This document shows, piece by piece, positions 1 to 8,957 of a stretch of DNA of 64,000 nt. Positions within the stretch are counted from its first letter, which is position 1. Every line of letters begins with the position of its first letter. Source of the DNA: CAXQUZ01 sp942491145 (GTDB lineage: Bacteria > Myxococcota_A > UBA796 > UBA2385); contig CALOBC010000034.1 in NCBI GenBank assembly GCA_942491145.1, positions 59,988 to 123,987 of the forward strand. The letters run 5' to 3'. A program made the translations under genes and the position numbers. The notes below the pieces were generated by a model. That model saw only the letters and a list, made by a program, of their open reading frames with translations. It searched no databases and was not told where the DNA came from.

Positions 1-2
1 AC

Positions 3-227
3 GACGGCACGGAGCTGCCCGGCCGCGACATGGCGGAGGTGCCCCATCCCTTCATGGTGGAGACCATGGCCCGCTTCAAGGCGCTGCCGGCGAGCGAGCG
101 CGCGAAGGTGCAGTTCATCCACTTGAACCACACCAACCCGGCCTTGGTGGAGGACTCGGCGGCGGCGACAGCGGTGAAGGTTGCGGGCCTCGGGCTGGCC
201 ATCGAGGGTGCCGAACACCCCCTGTAG
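3..227 (+). CDS. PqqB-like metallo-beta-lactamase-fold hydrolase, C-terminal part
   Basis: The frame is open from the window edge to a TAG stop and gives the last 74 residues of a protein that starts upstream. The motifs PGRDMAEVPHPF and FIHLNHTNPAL are typical of the C-terminus of PqqB and related MBL-fold hydrolases; the His in HLNHTNP is a likely metal-site residue. Known PqqB proteins act in pyrroloquinoline quinone synthesis, but many homologues stand alone with unknown substrates. No other pqq gene lies in the window, so the PQQ role is not supported here. Family call is good, substrate unknown. Confidence 0.78.
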   Translation, partial: DGTELPGRDMAEVPHPFMVETMARFKALPASERAKVQFIHLNHTNPALVEDSAAATAVKVAGLGLAIEGAEHPL

Positions 228-325
228 GTGCGCGGTGTGGGCGGCCGGGCTGGTGTTTTGGTGGTCTCGGGTATGCGCGCACGGGGACGGGTCATTAGCT
301 GCCCTGGTCGACAGCGGAGTCACCG

Positions 326-955
326 GTGCCCTCAGCTACAGTTCAAGTCGTCTGTGATGACCCGCAGATCAAGATTCTCGACAACTTCGCGAGCCCGGAG
401 GAGTGCGCGGCCATCCGGCGCATTGCCGAGCAGCAGCTGGGCCCGCCCTTGGTCAGCGGGGAGGAGCTCGGGGAAGACAAGACCGTGCGCACGGGGGACC
501 TGGCGTGGCTGTTGCACGACCATGATGCCGTGGTGGAGACCTTGTGCATGCGGGTGGCCGGGGTGCTCAACCAGCCGCTCAGCCATGCCGAGCAGCTCCA
601 GGTCGTCCGGTACCACCCGGGCCAGCGCTATCTGGCCCACTTCGACTCGTATGACCGGTCCACGCGCGTGGGCAAGCGGTGCACGGCGCGGGGGGGGCAG
701 CGCATCGCGACGGCGTTGTTGTACCTGCACCCGCCGGAGGCCGGCGGCGCGACCCGGTTCCCCCGGCTGGAGCTCACGGTGGCGCCGCTGCTGGGGCGGC
801 TGCTGGTCTTCCAGAATTGCGGTGACAACACCCAAGAGCCCCATCCCCTGTCGCTGCATGCCGGTGAGCCGGTGGACGCGGGGGTGAAGTGGATCGCCAA
901 TCTGTGGTTCCGTGAGCGGGCTTGGCGGGGCCTGGATGCCTGGGTGGACGACTGA
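326..955 (+). CDS. 2OG-Fe(II) oxygenase, prolyl 4-hydroxylase-like
   Basis: The 209-residue protein carries the facial triad of the 2-oxoglutarate/Fe(II) dioxygenase fold. AHFDSYD supplies His105 and Asp107, and LHAGEPVDAGVKW supplies the distal His178 and the 2OG-binding Lys188. The segment LLYLHPPEAGGATRFP matches the P4H signature L-Y-L-N-x-x-x-x-G-G-x-T-x-F-P. By family it would hydroxylate a protein or small-molecule side chain in the cytoplasm using O2, Fe2+ and 2-oxoglutarate; the substrate cannot be inferred. The start is GTG at 326, since no nearby ATG keeps the domain intact. There is no signal peptide. A small HTH gene follows 43 bases downstream on the same strand. Confidence 0.85.
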   Translation: MPSATVQVVCDDPQIKILDNFASPEECAAIRRIAEQQLGPPLVSGEELGEDKTVRTGDLAWLLHDHDAVVETLCMRVAGVLNQPLSHAEQLQVVRYHPGQRYLAHFDSYDRSTRVGKRCTARGGQRIATALLYLHPPEAGGATRFPRLELTVAPLLGRLLVFQNCGDNTQEPHPLSLHAGEPVDAGVKWIANLWFRERAWRGLDAWVDD

Positions 956-998
956 GCTGCGTGGACCGCCGACACTCCCCATCACCGAGGATGCCCAG

Positions 999-1271
999 AT
1001 GGCCGAACAACAGACCGATGACGTGGCCACCGACGCCGTGGCGACGGGAGAAGTGCTCAAGGTGCGCCGCAAGGCCTTGGGCTGGGCGCGGGCCGAGCTT
1101 GCCCGCCGGGCCGCCTTGGATGGGCGCATCGTGCAGCTTGTGGAGCTGGGCCAGTGGTCCGAGGGCGACGCGATCGGCCGGATCCGGGCAGTGCTGTTGC
1201 GGGCGGAGGGCGGCGAGCTGGACGTGCAGCTCGACCCGATTGTGGTGCCCGAGGGTGCCCACAAGGTGTGA
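999..1271 (+). CDS. small XRE/Cro-like helix-turn-helix protein
   Basis: The ATG at 999 gives a 90-residue protein. Residues about 18-65 (LKVRRKALGWARAELARRA through GRIRAVL) read as a Cro/C1-type helix-turn-helix: an R-x-x-R/K-L-G start, an A-x-L-A-R-R-A first helix and a recognition helix around IVQLVELGQW. The N-terminal 17 residues are acidic and Thr/Ala-rich. The frame can be extended upstream to 912, but that part overlaps the oxygenase gene and is not protein-like. It lies 43 bases behind the oxygenase gene and may be cotranscribed with it. It probably acts as a DNA-binding regulator or adaptor; no target is evident. Confidence 0.65.
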   Translation: MAEQQTDDVATDAVATGEVLKVRRKALGWARAELARRAALDGRIVQLVELGQWSEGDAIGRIRAVLLRAEGGELDVQLDPIVVPEGAHKV

Positions 1272-1328
1272 GGTGGGGATGCTTCGCGCGACCCCAACCT
1301 GCTCGATGAGGTGGTGACCGGGTCGGTG

Positions 1329-1357
1329 CGACAATGCCCTGTTTTAGACCATTGTCG
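1329..1357. terminator. hairpin between convergent genes
   Basis: An 8-bp perfect stem CGACAATG/CATTGTCG encloses a 13-base loop containing TTTT. It sits between the convergent ends of the HTH gene (1271) and the protease gene (1380), where a bidirectional terminator is expected. No strong U-tract follows on either strand, so intrinsic activity is uncertain. Confidence 0.5.
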
Positions 1358-1379
1358 TGCCCTTCACTGCCCGCCAGAC

Positions 1380-2600
1380 CTACTGATCGTCCGCCGCCGC
1401 AGTGGCTTCGGTCCACTTGGGCTTCGTGCCAATGTTGATGCCCACGCCACCCAACACAGCCACCAAGCCGCCCACCGTCATACCCACGCCGCTGCGCGTG
1501 ATCCCGGTGCCGCCCGCGTCGCCGAGCAGCGCGCCCACGCCCCAGAACGAGGCGCCCACAATGGCCGACAAGGTGCCCACGCTGAGCAGGCCGTTCGAGA
1601 GCTGGCCGACGGCACGGTGGCGGGGATTGACCGTGAAGTCCCGCGTCGTGCCCGCCTTCAGCTGGACCTTGTGGGTGGTCGGCTGGTACTTGTCGCTGTA
1701 GGCCACAAACGTGTAGACGTCGGGCTTGAAGTCATGCTCGCACGGGGCGATGCACACGTCGTCCACCGCCGTCTGGTTGATGACACCCGTGCCGTACTGG
1801 GTGGACACCGACGCGCTCGACATCATCGACAGCCCGATGGTCACGCCGTCGCCGGGGGTGGTGAACTTCACCTTGGCGAGGTCCTTGCGGCCGCGGGTGC
1901 CCAGGCCGCCGGGCTCCATGGAGCCAAGGACTGCGGTGCCTTCGAGGCGGGCGCGGATGACGTCCATGGGGATGCCGAAGCCCAGCCCCTCGAACTCTTT
2001 GGCGGCCACCTTCCAGCTCACAATGGCCGCCACCGTGCCGTCGCTGCCGAGCAGGGGCCCGCCGCTGTTGCCGGGGTTGAGGCTCGCATCGGTCTGGAGG
2101 AAGGTGCCCCCGTTGACGTTGGGGTGGCCGGAGACGACCCCCTTCGAGATGCTGAACGCCAGCGCTTCGTCGGCGGGGGAGCCGATGGCAAAGACGTCCG
2201 CCCCCGCCACCAAGCGCTCGTCGGCGGGCACCAAGCATGTGTGGCCCTTGCCGGCCACGTCGATGACGGCGATGTCGCTCTCGTCGTCGGCCCAGAGCAC
2301 CTCGGCCGTCAGCTCCAGGCCTTGGGGGGTGCGCACGTCCACCGACTTGTGGGTGCCCACCACGTGGGCCGCCGTGAGTGCGGTGCCATCGGGGCTAATC
2401 ACCACCGCTGCGCCGATCCCGTCTGGGGTGCGCACCGCAAGCACGCCGCTGCGGGCCGCTTCGGTGTCGGCGGGCAGGGCCAGTGCCTCCCGCTCGCAGG
2501 CCTCGAAGTCCACGGGCGGGGGCGGCGGTGCCTCACCGGCCCAAGCGGTAGAGTGGAGCAAGACCGCGCTGGCGACGGCTGAGACAACGAGCAGGGACAT
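1380..2600 (-). CDS. secreted HtrA/S1C-like serine protease with C-terminal PEGA-like and membrane segments
   Basis: The ATG at 2600 is preceded by GGAGAA and gives 406 residues starting with a signal peptide (to about AWAGE, residue 23). The trypsin-like domain has the full triad: His79 in TAAHVVG, Asp109 in DESDIAVID and Ser179 in NPGNSGGP, typical of DegP/HtrA-type proteases. There is no PDZ domain. The C-terminal half instead has a beta-rich PEGA-like stretch (about 290-345) and two Gly-rich hydrophobic segments (about 350-395), so the protein may be anchored in a membrane with the protease outside the cytoplasm. It likely works in envelope protein quality control. The frame runs further upstream, but without a signal peptide or coding character. 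Confidence 0.85.
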   Translation of the reverse strand: MSLLVVSAVASAVLLHSTAWAGEAPPPPPVDFEACEREALALPADTEAARSGVLAVRTPDGIGAAVVISPDGTALTAAHVVGTHKSVDVRTPQGLELTAEVLWADDESDIAVIDVAGKGHTCLVPADERLVAGADVFAIGSPADEALAFSISKGVVSGHPNVNGGTFLQTDASLNPGNSGGPLLGSDGTVAAIVSWKVAAKEFEGLGFGIPMDVIRARLEGTAVLGSMEPGGLGTRGRKDLAKVKFTTPGDGVTIGLSMMSSASVSTQYGTGVINQTAVDDVCIAPCEHDFKPDVYTFVAYSDKYQPTTHKVQLKAGTTRDFTVNPRHRAVGQLSNGLLSVGTLSAIVGASFWGVGALLGDAGGTGITRSGVGMTVGGLVAVLGGVGINIGTKPKWTEATAAADDQ

Positions 2601-2703
2601 GATTTCTCCGGGAGCCCAGCATGCTAACGCGCTGTTGGTGTCTCGCCGCGGTGCATCGGCCTTTGCGTTGCTACCCCCGGGCGGGTTGTGGTACTCGGGA
2701 GGC

Positions 2704-4341
2704 ATGATGATGCACGGCTTTGCACGATCTGTGTCTGTTCTGGCGACCCTCGCCGCGGTGGCGGGCTGCGCCACCGACAAAGCGTCCGTCGAGACGGGCG
2801 ATGCAGTGGGCCTGAGCGCTGCGCCCGATGCCGCGCCGCCCACCCCGCGGCTGCGGCGCCTCACCCGCCCCCAATACACCAACGTGCTGCGCGACTTGTT
2901 CGGCGCGGGCTTGGTGATCCCGACTCAGCTGGAGCCGGACCTGCGCGACGCGGGGCTCCAGAGCGTGGGTGCGTCGTCGACGGCCATCTCCCCCCGGGGG
3001 GTGGAACAGTACGAGCAAGCCGCGTTTGAGGTGGCCCGCCAGCTCGTGGATCTGCCCGCCTTCGAGTCGACCTGGCTGACGTGCGCCCCCGAGTCCGCAG
3101 GGGACCGCGCGTGTGCCGAAGAAGTGCTCAGCGCGGTCGGCCGGCGGGCATGGCGTCGACCGCTCACCGACAATGAGCTCAGCCGGGTCGTCGACCTCGC
3201 TGCCGCCATCGGGGCCGCCGATGATGACTTCTACACGGGGCTCGAGTATGGCCTCGCTTACCTGATCCAGGCCCCTGCCTTCCTCTACCGTGAAGAGCTC
3301 GGGGCCCAGCGCGACGGCCGCCAAGAGCTGACCGACCTTGAGCTGGCGAGCCGCCTGTCGTTTCTGCTCTGGAACACCGGGCCCGACGAAGTGCTGCTGA
3401 GCGCCGCCGAAGCCGGTGAGCTGGCCACTGCCGAGGGACTGCGGGCCCAAGCCGAGCGCTTGTTGTCGGACCCCCGGGCCCAGGACGGCCTAGCCAGCTT
3501 CTTCACCGAGTTGCTGGAGCTGGACCTGCTCGACGACCTGTCGAAGGACCCCCTCATCTTCGCCCAGTTCAGCCCCGAGCTCGGTCCGGTCGCCCGCGCC
3601 GAGACCCTCCATGTGCTCAACGCCATCGTCTTTGAAGAGCCCGCCGACTACCGCACCTTCTTCACCACCCGGCGGGCCTTTCCCGACCGACGGTTGGCCG
3701 CGGTCTATGGCATCGCTGCCCCCTCGCTGGACGGGGCCGCCGAGGCGTGGTGGCCCAGCGACGGCATGCGCCGGGGCTTTCTGGGCTCGGCCAGCTTCTT
3801 GATGCTCAACGCCCACAGCCTGACCACCTCCGTGACCCTGCGCGGCAAGTTCGTGCGCGAGGTGCTGCTGTGCCAGACGATGCCGCCCCCGCCCGGCGAC
3901 GTCGACACGTCCATCCCTGAGGCCGACGAGAACGCGCGCACCATGCGAGAGCGCGTCGCGGTGCACTTGGAAGAGCCCACTTGCGCCTCGTGCCACAACC
4001 TGATGGATCCCATCGGGCTCGGCATGGAGAACTTCGACGCGATGGGGCGGTGGCGAGTCACCGAGAATGGCGTGACCATCGATACTTCAGGCGACTTGGA
4101 TGGCCAGAGCTTCGGCGACGCCTGGGAGCTGGGATCGGTGCTGGCCGACAATGCCGAGCTGGGGCCCTGCTTCGCCCGCAACCTCTACAGCTATGCCGTC
4201 GGCCACGCGGTCGACACGGGTGAAGAAGACGCCGTGGACTGGCTGGGGGACGCCTTCGCCCATGAGGGCCACCGGGTGCAAGACCTACTGCTGCACTTGA
4301 TTGACAGCCCGGCGTTTCGTCAGGTCGGAGAGATCCAATGA
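2704..4341 (+). CDS. DUF1592/DUF1588 cytochrome-type lipoprotein
   Basis: Starts at one of three successive ATGs (2704, 2707, 2710). The lipobox AAVAGC directs lipid anchoring. The 545-residue protein shows the whole DUF1587-DUF1595-DUF1592-DUF1588-DUF1585 series: RLTRPQYTNVLRDLFG near residue 55, RRAWRRPLTDNEL near 145, LASRLSFLLWNTGPD near 220, RRGFLGSASFLMLN near 360, and AFRQ at the end. A heme c site CASCH lies in EEPTCASCHNLMDPIG. These proteins are abundant in Planctomycetota and Myxococcota and are paired with DUF1552 proteins; they are thought to be extracytoplasmic electron-transfer or enzyme partners of unproven function. The stop overlaps the ATG of the next gene by four bases. 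Confidence 0.9.
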   Translation: MMMHGFARSVSVLATLAAVAGCATDKASVETGDAVGLSAAPDAAPPTPRLRRLTRPQYTNVLRDLFGAGLVIPTQLEPDLRDAGLQSVGASSTAISPRGVEQYEQAAFEVARQLVDLPAFESTWLTCAPESAGDRACAEEVLSAVGRRAWRRPLTDNELSRVVDLAAAIGAADDDFYTGLEYGLAYLIQAPAFLYREELGAQRDGRQELTDLELASRLSFLLWNTGPDEVLLSAAEAGELATAEGLRAQAERLLSDPRAQDGLASFFTELLELDLLDDLSKDPLIFAQFSPELGPVARAETLHVLNAIVFEEPADYRTFFTTRRAFPDRRLAAVYGIAAPSLDGAAEAWWPSDGMRRGFLGSASFLMLNAHSLTTSVTLRGKFVREVLLCQTMPPPPGDVDTSIPEADENARTMRERVAVHLEEPTCASCHNLMDPIGLGMENFDAMGRWRVTENGVTIDTSGDLDGQSFGDAWELGSVLADNAELGPCFARNLYSYAVGHAVDTGEEDAVDWLGDAFAHEGHRVQDLLLHLIDSPAFRQVGEIQ

Positions 4342-5744
4342 GCTCCCGCATCTTGCCCTGGTGGGCCCCCGTCCCCCGCTGGAACCTCGGTCGCCGCCGG
4401 CTCCACACCGAAGGCAGCCACCTGCACGAGGGCCTGTCTCGGCGCACGGTGCTGCGAGGCCTGCTCCAGGGCAGCGTGGTCACGGTGGGTCTGCCGCCGC
4501 TGCTGGCGTACTCGTCGACGGCCCGGGCGAGCACATGCGCCAACGGCTTTCCCCGGCGCTTCGGCATGTTCTTCTGGGGCAACGGCAACCGGCCCGACTT
4601 CTGGACGCCGACGGGCGAAGGCACCGACTGGTCCTTGTCCGAAGAGCTGATGCCGCTGGCACCGGTGAAGGACAAGATCAGTGTGGTGTCGGGCATGTCG
4701 GTCAAGGCCGACAACATCTCACCCCACTGGTCCGGTGCGATTGGCCAGCTCACCGGCCGCCCCTTGGTGGGCCTCGACAGCGACTGGGACGTGGCCGAGC
4801 CCACCATCGACCAGCGCCTCGCCCAGACCATCGGCGGCGACACCATCTATCGGTCGCTCGAAGTGGGCATCAACACCGACCGGTCGATGTCTTGGGCCGG
4901 TCCCAGCGCCCAATACCCGGCCGATGAAGACCCCTACCACTTCTACGAGCGCATCTTCGGCGCGAGCTTCCGGGAGCCCGGCGACGATGGGCTGCCCGAC
5001 CCCTCTCTCGGCTGGCGGCGCAGTGTGCTCGACGCCGTGATGGGCGACATCCGCACGCTCCAGAACAAGGTGGGCACCGAAGACAAAGAGCGTCTGGAGC
5101 GCCACTTTGATGGCATCCGCGACCTCGAGACCCGGCTGGCTCGCCTCGAAGAAGACCCGCCCAGCTTGGAGAGCTGCTCCCGCGCGGATGCCCCGCTGGA
5201 GAGCTACCCCGACATCGACGGGCGGCCCCAGCTCGCGGCGCGGTCCCGGGCGTTTGCGGACTTGCTGGCCATGTCCTTGGCGTGCGACCAGACCCGCGTC
5301 TTCGGCTTCACGTTCGGCTACCCCGTGCGCAACACGCTGTTCCCCGATGCGTCGGACGGCCACCACACGCTCACCCACAACGAGGGCGGGGTGCAGGAAC
5401 AGGTCCACAACATCACGGTCCAGATCATCACCGAGTACAGCTACCTGCTCCAGGCGCTCGACGCGATCCCCGAAGGTGAGGGCACCCTGCTCGACAACTG
5501 CTGCGTGGTGGCGACAAGCGATGTGAGCGAAGGCAAGACCCACTCGCTGGACGACATCCCGCTGGTCATCGCGGGTGGGGCCTGTGGCGCCCTGAAGACG
5601 GGCGTGCACTACCGCAGCTACAGCCAAGAAAACATCAACAAGGCCAGCTTGAGCATCCTGCGCGGGATGGGCCTGACCATCGAGAGCCTCGGCGTGGACG
5701 AGAGCCGCACCACCGATGGGCTGTCGGCCATTGAGGGGGCCTGA
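4338..5744 (+). CDS. DUF1552 protein with Tat signal
   Basis: ATG at 4338 overlaps the preceding stop (ATGA), so translation is coupled to the DUF1592 gene. The 468-residue protein begins with a twin-arginine signal, LSRRTVLRGLLQG followed by a hydrophobic run ending at STARA, implying folded export. The mature part has the typical DUF1552 blocks: RRFGMFFWGNGN, SVVSGMSVKADNISPHWSG, ACDQTRVFGFTFGYP and SDGHHTLTHNE, the last rich in His. DUF1552 proteins resemble the alkaline-phosphatase/sulfatase-like DUF1501 group and are nearly always encoded next to DUF1592 proteins; their reaction is unknown. Tat export suggests cofactor or metal loading in the cytoplasm. Confidence 0.9.
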   Translation: MSSRILPWWAPVPRWNLGRRRLHTEGSHLHEGLSRRTVLRGLLQGSVVTVGLPPLLAYSSTARASTCANGFPRRFGMFFWGNGNRPDFWTPTGEGTDWSLSEELMPLAPVKDKISVVSGMSVKADNISPHWSGAIGQLTGRPLVGLDSDWDVAEPTIDQRLAQTIGGDTIYRSLEVGINTDRSMSWAGPSAQYPADEDPYHFYERIFGASFREPGDDGLPDPSLGWRRSVLDAVMGDIRTLQNKVGTEDKERLERHFDGIRDLETRLARLEEDPPSLESCSRADAPLESYPDIDGRPQLAARSRAFADLLAMSLACDQTRVFGFTFGYPVRNTLFPDASDGHHTLTHNEGGVQEQVHNITVQIITEYSYLLQALDAIPEGEGTLLDNCCVVATSDVSEGKTHSLDDIPLVIAGGACGALKTGVHYRSYSQENINKASLSILRGMGLTIESLGVDESRTTDGLSAIEGA

Positions 5745-6625
5745 TGCGCTGGACGATGCTGGTGGGCGGGCTGGCCTTGGGCTGCGCGGGCGCCGACGAG
5801 CGTGCGAAGGACTCCGGGGATGGCGCGGACGCGAGCTGTGAGGCTGGACTGACGGCGGTGCTTGTTGTGAGTGAGCTGGGCTTCACCGTTCCCGACGAGT
5901 CGGGCAATGTGGCGGGCTTCGATCTGGACGGCATCACGAGCACCGACGGCGACCCGGCGGGCTGTGGGCATGGCGACGCGGTGTCCCCCGATGGTGAGAC
6001 GGGCGTGGACTCGGCCTTTGCCGGTCTGGCGCCGCTGCTGGAGGGGCTGGGCGCGGGCGCGGTGGCCGGACTCGTGCAGGGGGCGGTCGACTCCGGGGAC
6101 CTGTTGATCTTGGTGGAGCTGACGGGGCTGGACGGGCCGCTGTCGCCGGACCTCAACGACGACTGCGTCACCTTCACGCTGCACCGGGGGGCCGGCGCGC
6201 CGATCTTGGGCACCGACGGGCGCATCCTGGTGGACCAGACCTTCGGCAAAGACACGACCTACCCCAGCTCGGGCACGGTCCAGGGCCGCATCGAGGGGGG
6301 GCACTTCCGCGCCGACAACGTGGACTTGTCGCTGCCGGTCCAGATCTTGGACGAATTCTTGGTCTTCAATGTGGCCAGCGCCTCGTTTGCGTTCGACATG
6401 CTCGAAGATGGTGATGTGCAGGGCTTCTTCGCCGGGGGAGTGCCCGTGGACGAGCTCGCGGGCCAGATCGGGGCCATCGACGACCTGGGTGGGCTGCAAG
6501 ACGTCATCCCGCCGCTGCTGGAGTCGACGGCCGACCTCTTTCCCGACGAAGCTGGCGAGTGCGTGGAGCTGTCGATTGGCTTCGACATGATCGGCCGGCC
6601 GGCCTTCATGCTCGACGAGGGCTGA
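5744..6625 (+). CDS. lipoprotein of unknown function, third gene of the DUF1592 operon
   Basis: ATG at 5744 shares one base with the preceding TGA (TGATG), so it belongs to the DUF1592-DUF1552 operon. The 293-residue product has a short signal with lipobox LALGC (Cys14), a Gly/Asp/Ala spacer, then an acidic beta-rich domain without recognised motifs. A VNDD-like stretch (DLNDDCVTFTLHRG) and a C-terminal Cys (ECVELSIGF) leave three Cys in the mature protein. The function is unknown; position suggests it is an outer-membrane-bound partner of the two preceding exported proteins. Confidence 0.8.
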   Translation: MRWTMLVGGLALGCAGADERAKDSGDGADASCEAGLTAVLVVSELGFTVPDESGNVAGFDLDGITSTDGDPAGCGHGDAVSPDGETGVDSAFAGLAPLLEGLGAGAVAGLVQGAVDSGDLLILVELTGLDGPLSPDLNDDCVTFTLHRGAGAPILGTDGRILVDQTFGKDTTYPSSGTVQGRIEGGHFRADNVDLSLPVQILDEFLVFNVASASFAFDMLEDGDVQGFFAGGVPVDELAGQIGAIDDLGGLQDVIPPLLESTADLFPDEAGECVELSIGFDMIGRPAFMLDEG

Positions 6626-6749
6626 GCGCTTCGGTGGCCCCAGCGTGGGGTGCGTCGTGGGACAGCCTGCGGGCGGGGTTCGAGGGGTGGGCGGCGGCAT
6701 GTCCGGGTGCGGAGCCCACGGACGGCGCCCCACCCACTACAGTGGCGCC

Positions 6750-8408
6750 GTGCCACGCATCCTCCGCCAGCCCGGGCCGCTCTTGGCGACCGTCTTCGTG
6801 GCGGCGCTGGCCTGGGTGTGGTGGTCCACCGCCGCGTCCACGTCGATTGCGTTGATCAGCAGCCTGTTCACGGTGGAACCCTACGCATTTGCGGTGCATG
6901 AGCAGCTCATCCGCAACTTCGGCTTCGACGGCGCCTTCTTCCAGACGGTGCACAAAGGCTACGACGATGCGTGGACCTGGTCGGGCCACCGGGCGCTGAC
7001 CCTGCCGATGAGCGGCTGGCTGTATCCGCTGTCCCCGAGCCCCTTTGGGCTGGCCCGGGTGCTCATCTTCGCGACGTTGCTGGGGGTGGTGCCGGCGTCA
7101 TTGCTGGGGCGCCGGGTGTCGGGGTCGTCCTTTGGGGCGGCGGCGGGGGCGCTGGCCTACCTGGGCGGGCCGGTGGTGATGGCGATGGCCTTGCAGGGCT
7201 ACCAGGACCTGTGCTTCGCCACCTCGGCGCTGGTCTTTGCGTGGTGGGGCATGGGCAGCCGCTTCTGGATGGTGGCGATGCTGGGGGCGGTGGTGGGGAT
7301 GGCCCCGCGAGAGGAGTGTGTGCCCATGGTGGTGGGCATCGCGGTGCTGGCGGTGCCGATGCGCCGGGGGCGGCCCAACTGGACAAGATGGCTCGGGAAC
7401 CTCGTGGGGACGGTTATTCTCGCGGTGGCCTATGCGAGCTGGGCCGAGTCCGCCTACCCGATCTCGGGGTCTGGCCACGACATGCCGCTGGAGAACGCGC
7501 TGCGGTCCATCCTGGGCGGGGAGCGGGCCGTCTTCCTCGATGGCTGGCCCTGGCGCTGGAGCTTCTACGGGCTGTTGCTGGTCCCGCTGGGGACGCTGCT
7601 GTTGCTCGGTCCTGAAGCGCTGGTGGCGGCGCTGGCCCTGGTTGTGCTCCACATGACCGTGCCCGTGGGCCATGGCGTCGACCGGGTGTGGGCGGGGCAC
7701 TCCCATCACATGGCACCGGCGGCGGCCTTTGCGGCGTTGGCGGGGGTGCTCGGGGGCGGGCGGCTGCTGCGGTGGATCTTGCCCCGGGCGCGGCGTCCCC
7801 GGGCGGTCGTGGGCACCGTGCTCATCGCCATCATGGTGCTGGTGACGGCGCGGAGCTGGTCCCAGTGGGCTGACGAGCAGAACTTGGTGGTCGCGGCCGT
7901 GCCCACCAACCCCGCGTGGGTGCATCCGGCGTGGACCTTGGCCAAGCGCATTCCTGAGGATGCCGTGCCCATCGCCACTAAGGACACCAGCCTTGTGGTG
8001 AGCCACTGGGCACGCAGCTACACGGTCGACGGCAGCCTCGCGTACAAGGCTCCCCAGCAGGGCCTCGCCGCTGGCACCCACTTGATTGTCGATACCCGTC
8101 AGACCACGCTGGTGAAGTGGGCGGAGGCCATGCCGGGGGCCCGCACGGTGGCCGCGCTGGCGCCGTATGCGCTGATGACTTGGGACACGGGACCGGACCC
8201 AAGCTGGGCCCAGATGCGCACGGCCAAGCTGACCCGTCCGCCGCCCTATTCCGGTGGCTATCGGCGCCGTCAGGACATTCCCGGTGTGCCTCCCCACATC
8301 GGTGGCCAGTCCAGCCCCGGGCCTGCACCCCGCTTGATGGTGCCGTGGGGGGACAACAGCGAGCTCCCGCCGCTGCCGCCGCTCAAGGGATCCCCAACGC
8401 CTCCATGA
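6750..8408 (+). CDS. polytopic membrane protein, DUF2079-like
   Basis: The 552-residue protein has about ten hydrophobic segments spread over residues 10-410 and a soluble Pro-rich C-terminal tail. Residues about 35-95 (EPYAFAVHEQLIRNFGFDG, FFQTVHKGYDDAWTWSGHR and LYPLSPSP) match the first extracytoplasmic loop of DUF2079 proteins, which are related to GT-C glycosyltransferases or ArnT-like enzymes. It may transfer or flip a sugar or lipid-linked group, but this is inference. GTG at 6750 is chosen because it starts just before the first membrane helix; ATG at 6699 would add 17 residues. The 3' end overlaps the convergent neighbour by 26 bases. Confidence 0.75.
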   Translation: MPRILRQPGPLLATVFVAALAWVWWSTAASTSIALISSLFTVEPYAFAVHEQLIRNFGFDGAFFQTVHKGYDDAWTWSGHRALTLPMSGWLYPLSPSPFGLARVLIFATLLGVVPASLLGRRVSGSSFGAAAGALAYLGGPVVMAMALQGYQDLCFATSALVFAWWGMGSRFWMVAMLGAVVGMAPREECVPMVVGIAVLAVPMRRGRPNWTRWLGNLVGTVILAVAYASWAESAYPISGSGHDMPLENALRSILGGERAVFLDGWPWRWSFYGLLLVPLGTLLLLGPEALVAALALVVLHMTVPVGHGVDRVWAGHSHHMAPAAAFAALAGVLGGGRLLRWILPRARRPRAVVGTVLIAIMVLVTARSWSQWADEQNLVVAAVPTNPAWVHPAWTLAKRIPEDAVPIATKDTSLVVSHWARSYTVDGSLAYKAPQQGLAAGTHLIVDTRQTTLVKWAEAMPGARTVAALAPYALMTWDTGPDPSWAQMRTAKLTRPPPYSGGYRRRQDIPGVPPHIGGQSSPGPAPRLMVPWGDNSELPPLPPLKGSPTPP

Positions 8409-8835
8409 AGGCGCCGCAGTCGTCATTGTCGATGGCTTCTCTCACCGGATCGGGCGCGCCGGTGTCGGGGCCGTCCGGGTCACACTCGTCGGCGCGGGTG
8501 TCCTTGGCATCATCGGACAGGCCCTTGAACTCGGCCTTGGTCAAGATGACGCACTGGTCGGTCAGCTCGGCGGCGCTCTTGCACGGGCGGCTGCGGCCGG
8601 CGGTGCGCCACTCTTGGTACACGGCGGCTTGCTTGACGGGGTCTTCGCCGGCTTCGGTGAGGGCGTCGGCCATGCCCTCAACTTGGTCGTAGCAGCTGAG
8701 GTTGAGGCCCGCTTCGCGGAAGGTCGGCCAGCACTGCTCGAAGAAGGCCTCGTCGTTCTTGCATTGCTTGACGCAGGGCTGGGCGCCGGAGCATCCCATC
8801 CACAAGCAAGCGATCCAGGCGGCGCGTTGGTGCAT
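8383..8835 (-). CDS. small Cys-rich lipoprotein, hypothetical
   Basis: ATG at 8835 gives 150 residues. The N-terminus IACLWMGCSG works as a lipoprotein signal (Cys15). The mature part has six further Cys (in PCVKQC, EQCW, SCYDQ, RPCKS and DQCVI) plus CDPD and DDCGAF, suggesting disulfides in an extracytoplasmic protein. The C-terminus is Asp-rich. No family recognised. It overlaps the end of the membrane protein gene on the other strand by 26 bases. Confidence 0.65.
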   Translation of the reverse strand: MHQRAAWIACLWMGCSGAQPCVKQCKNDEAFFEQCWPTFREAGLNLSCYDQVEGMADALTEAGEDPVKQAAVYQEWRTAGRSRPCKSAAELTDQCVILTKAEFKGLSDDAKDTRADECDPDGPDTGAPDPVREAIDNDDCGAFMEALGIP

Positions 8836-8957
8836 GCCCACGGTGTAGCGCGGTGGGGGGGCTCTGGGGAGGCTGGGGGCACGACGCAGGCTTGTGTCCA
8901 GTCCTGCCGTCCCGGGTCCGCCCTCGGCCCCTCCCCGTTCCTGGGTCCCCCCCTTCT

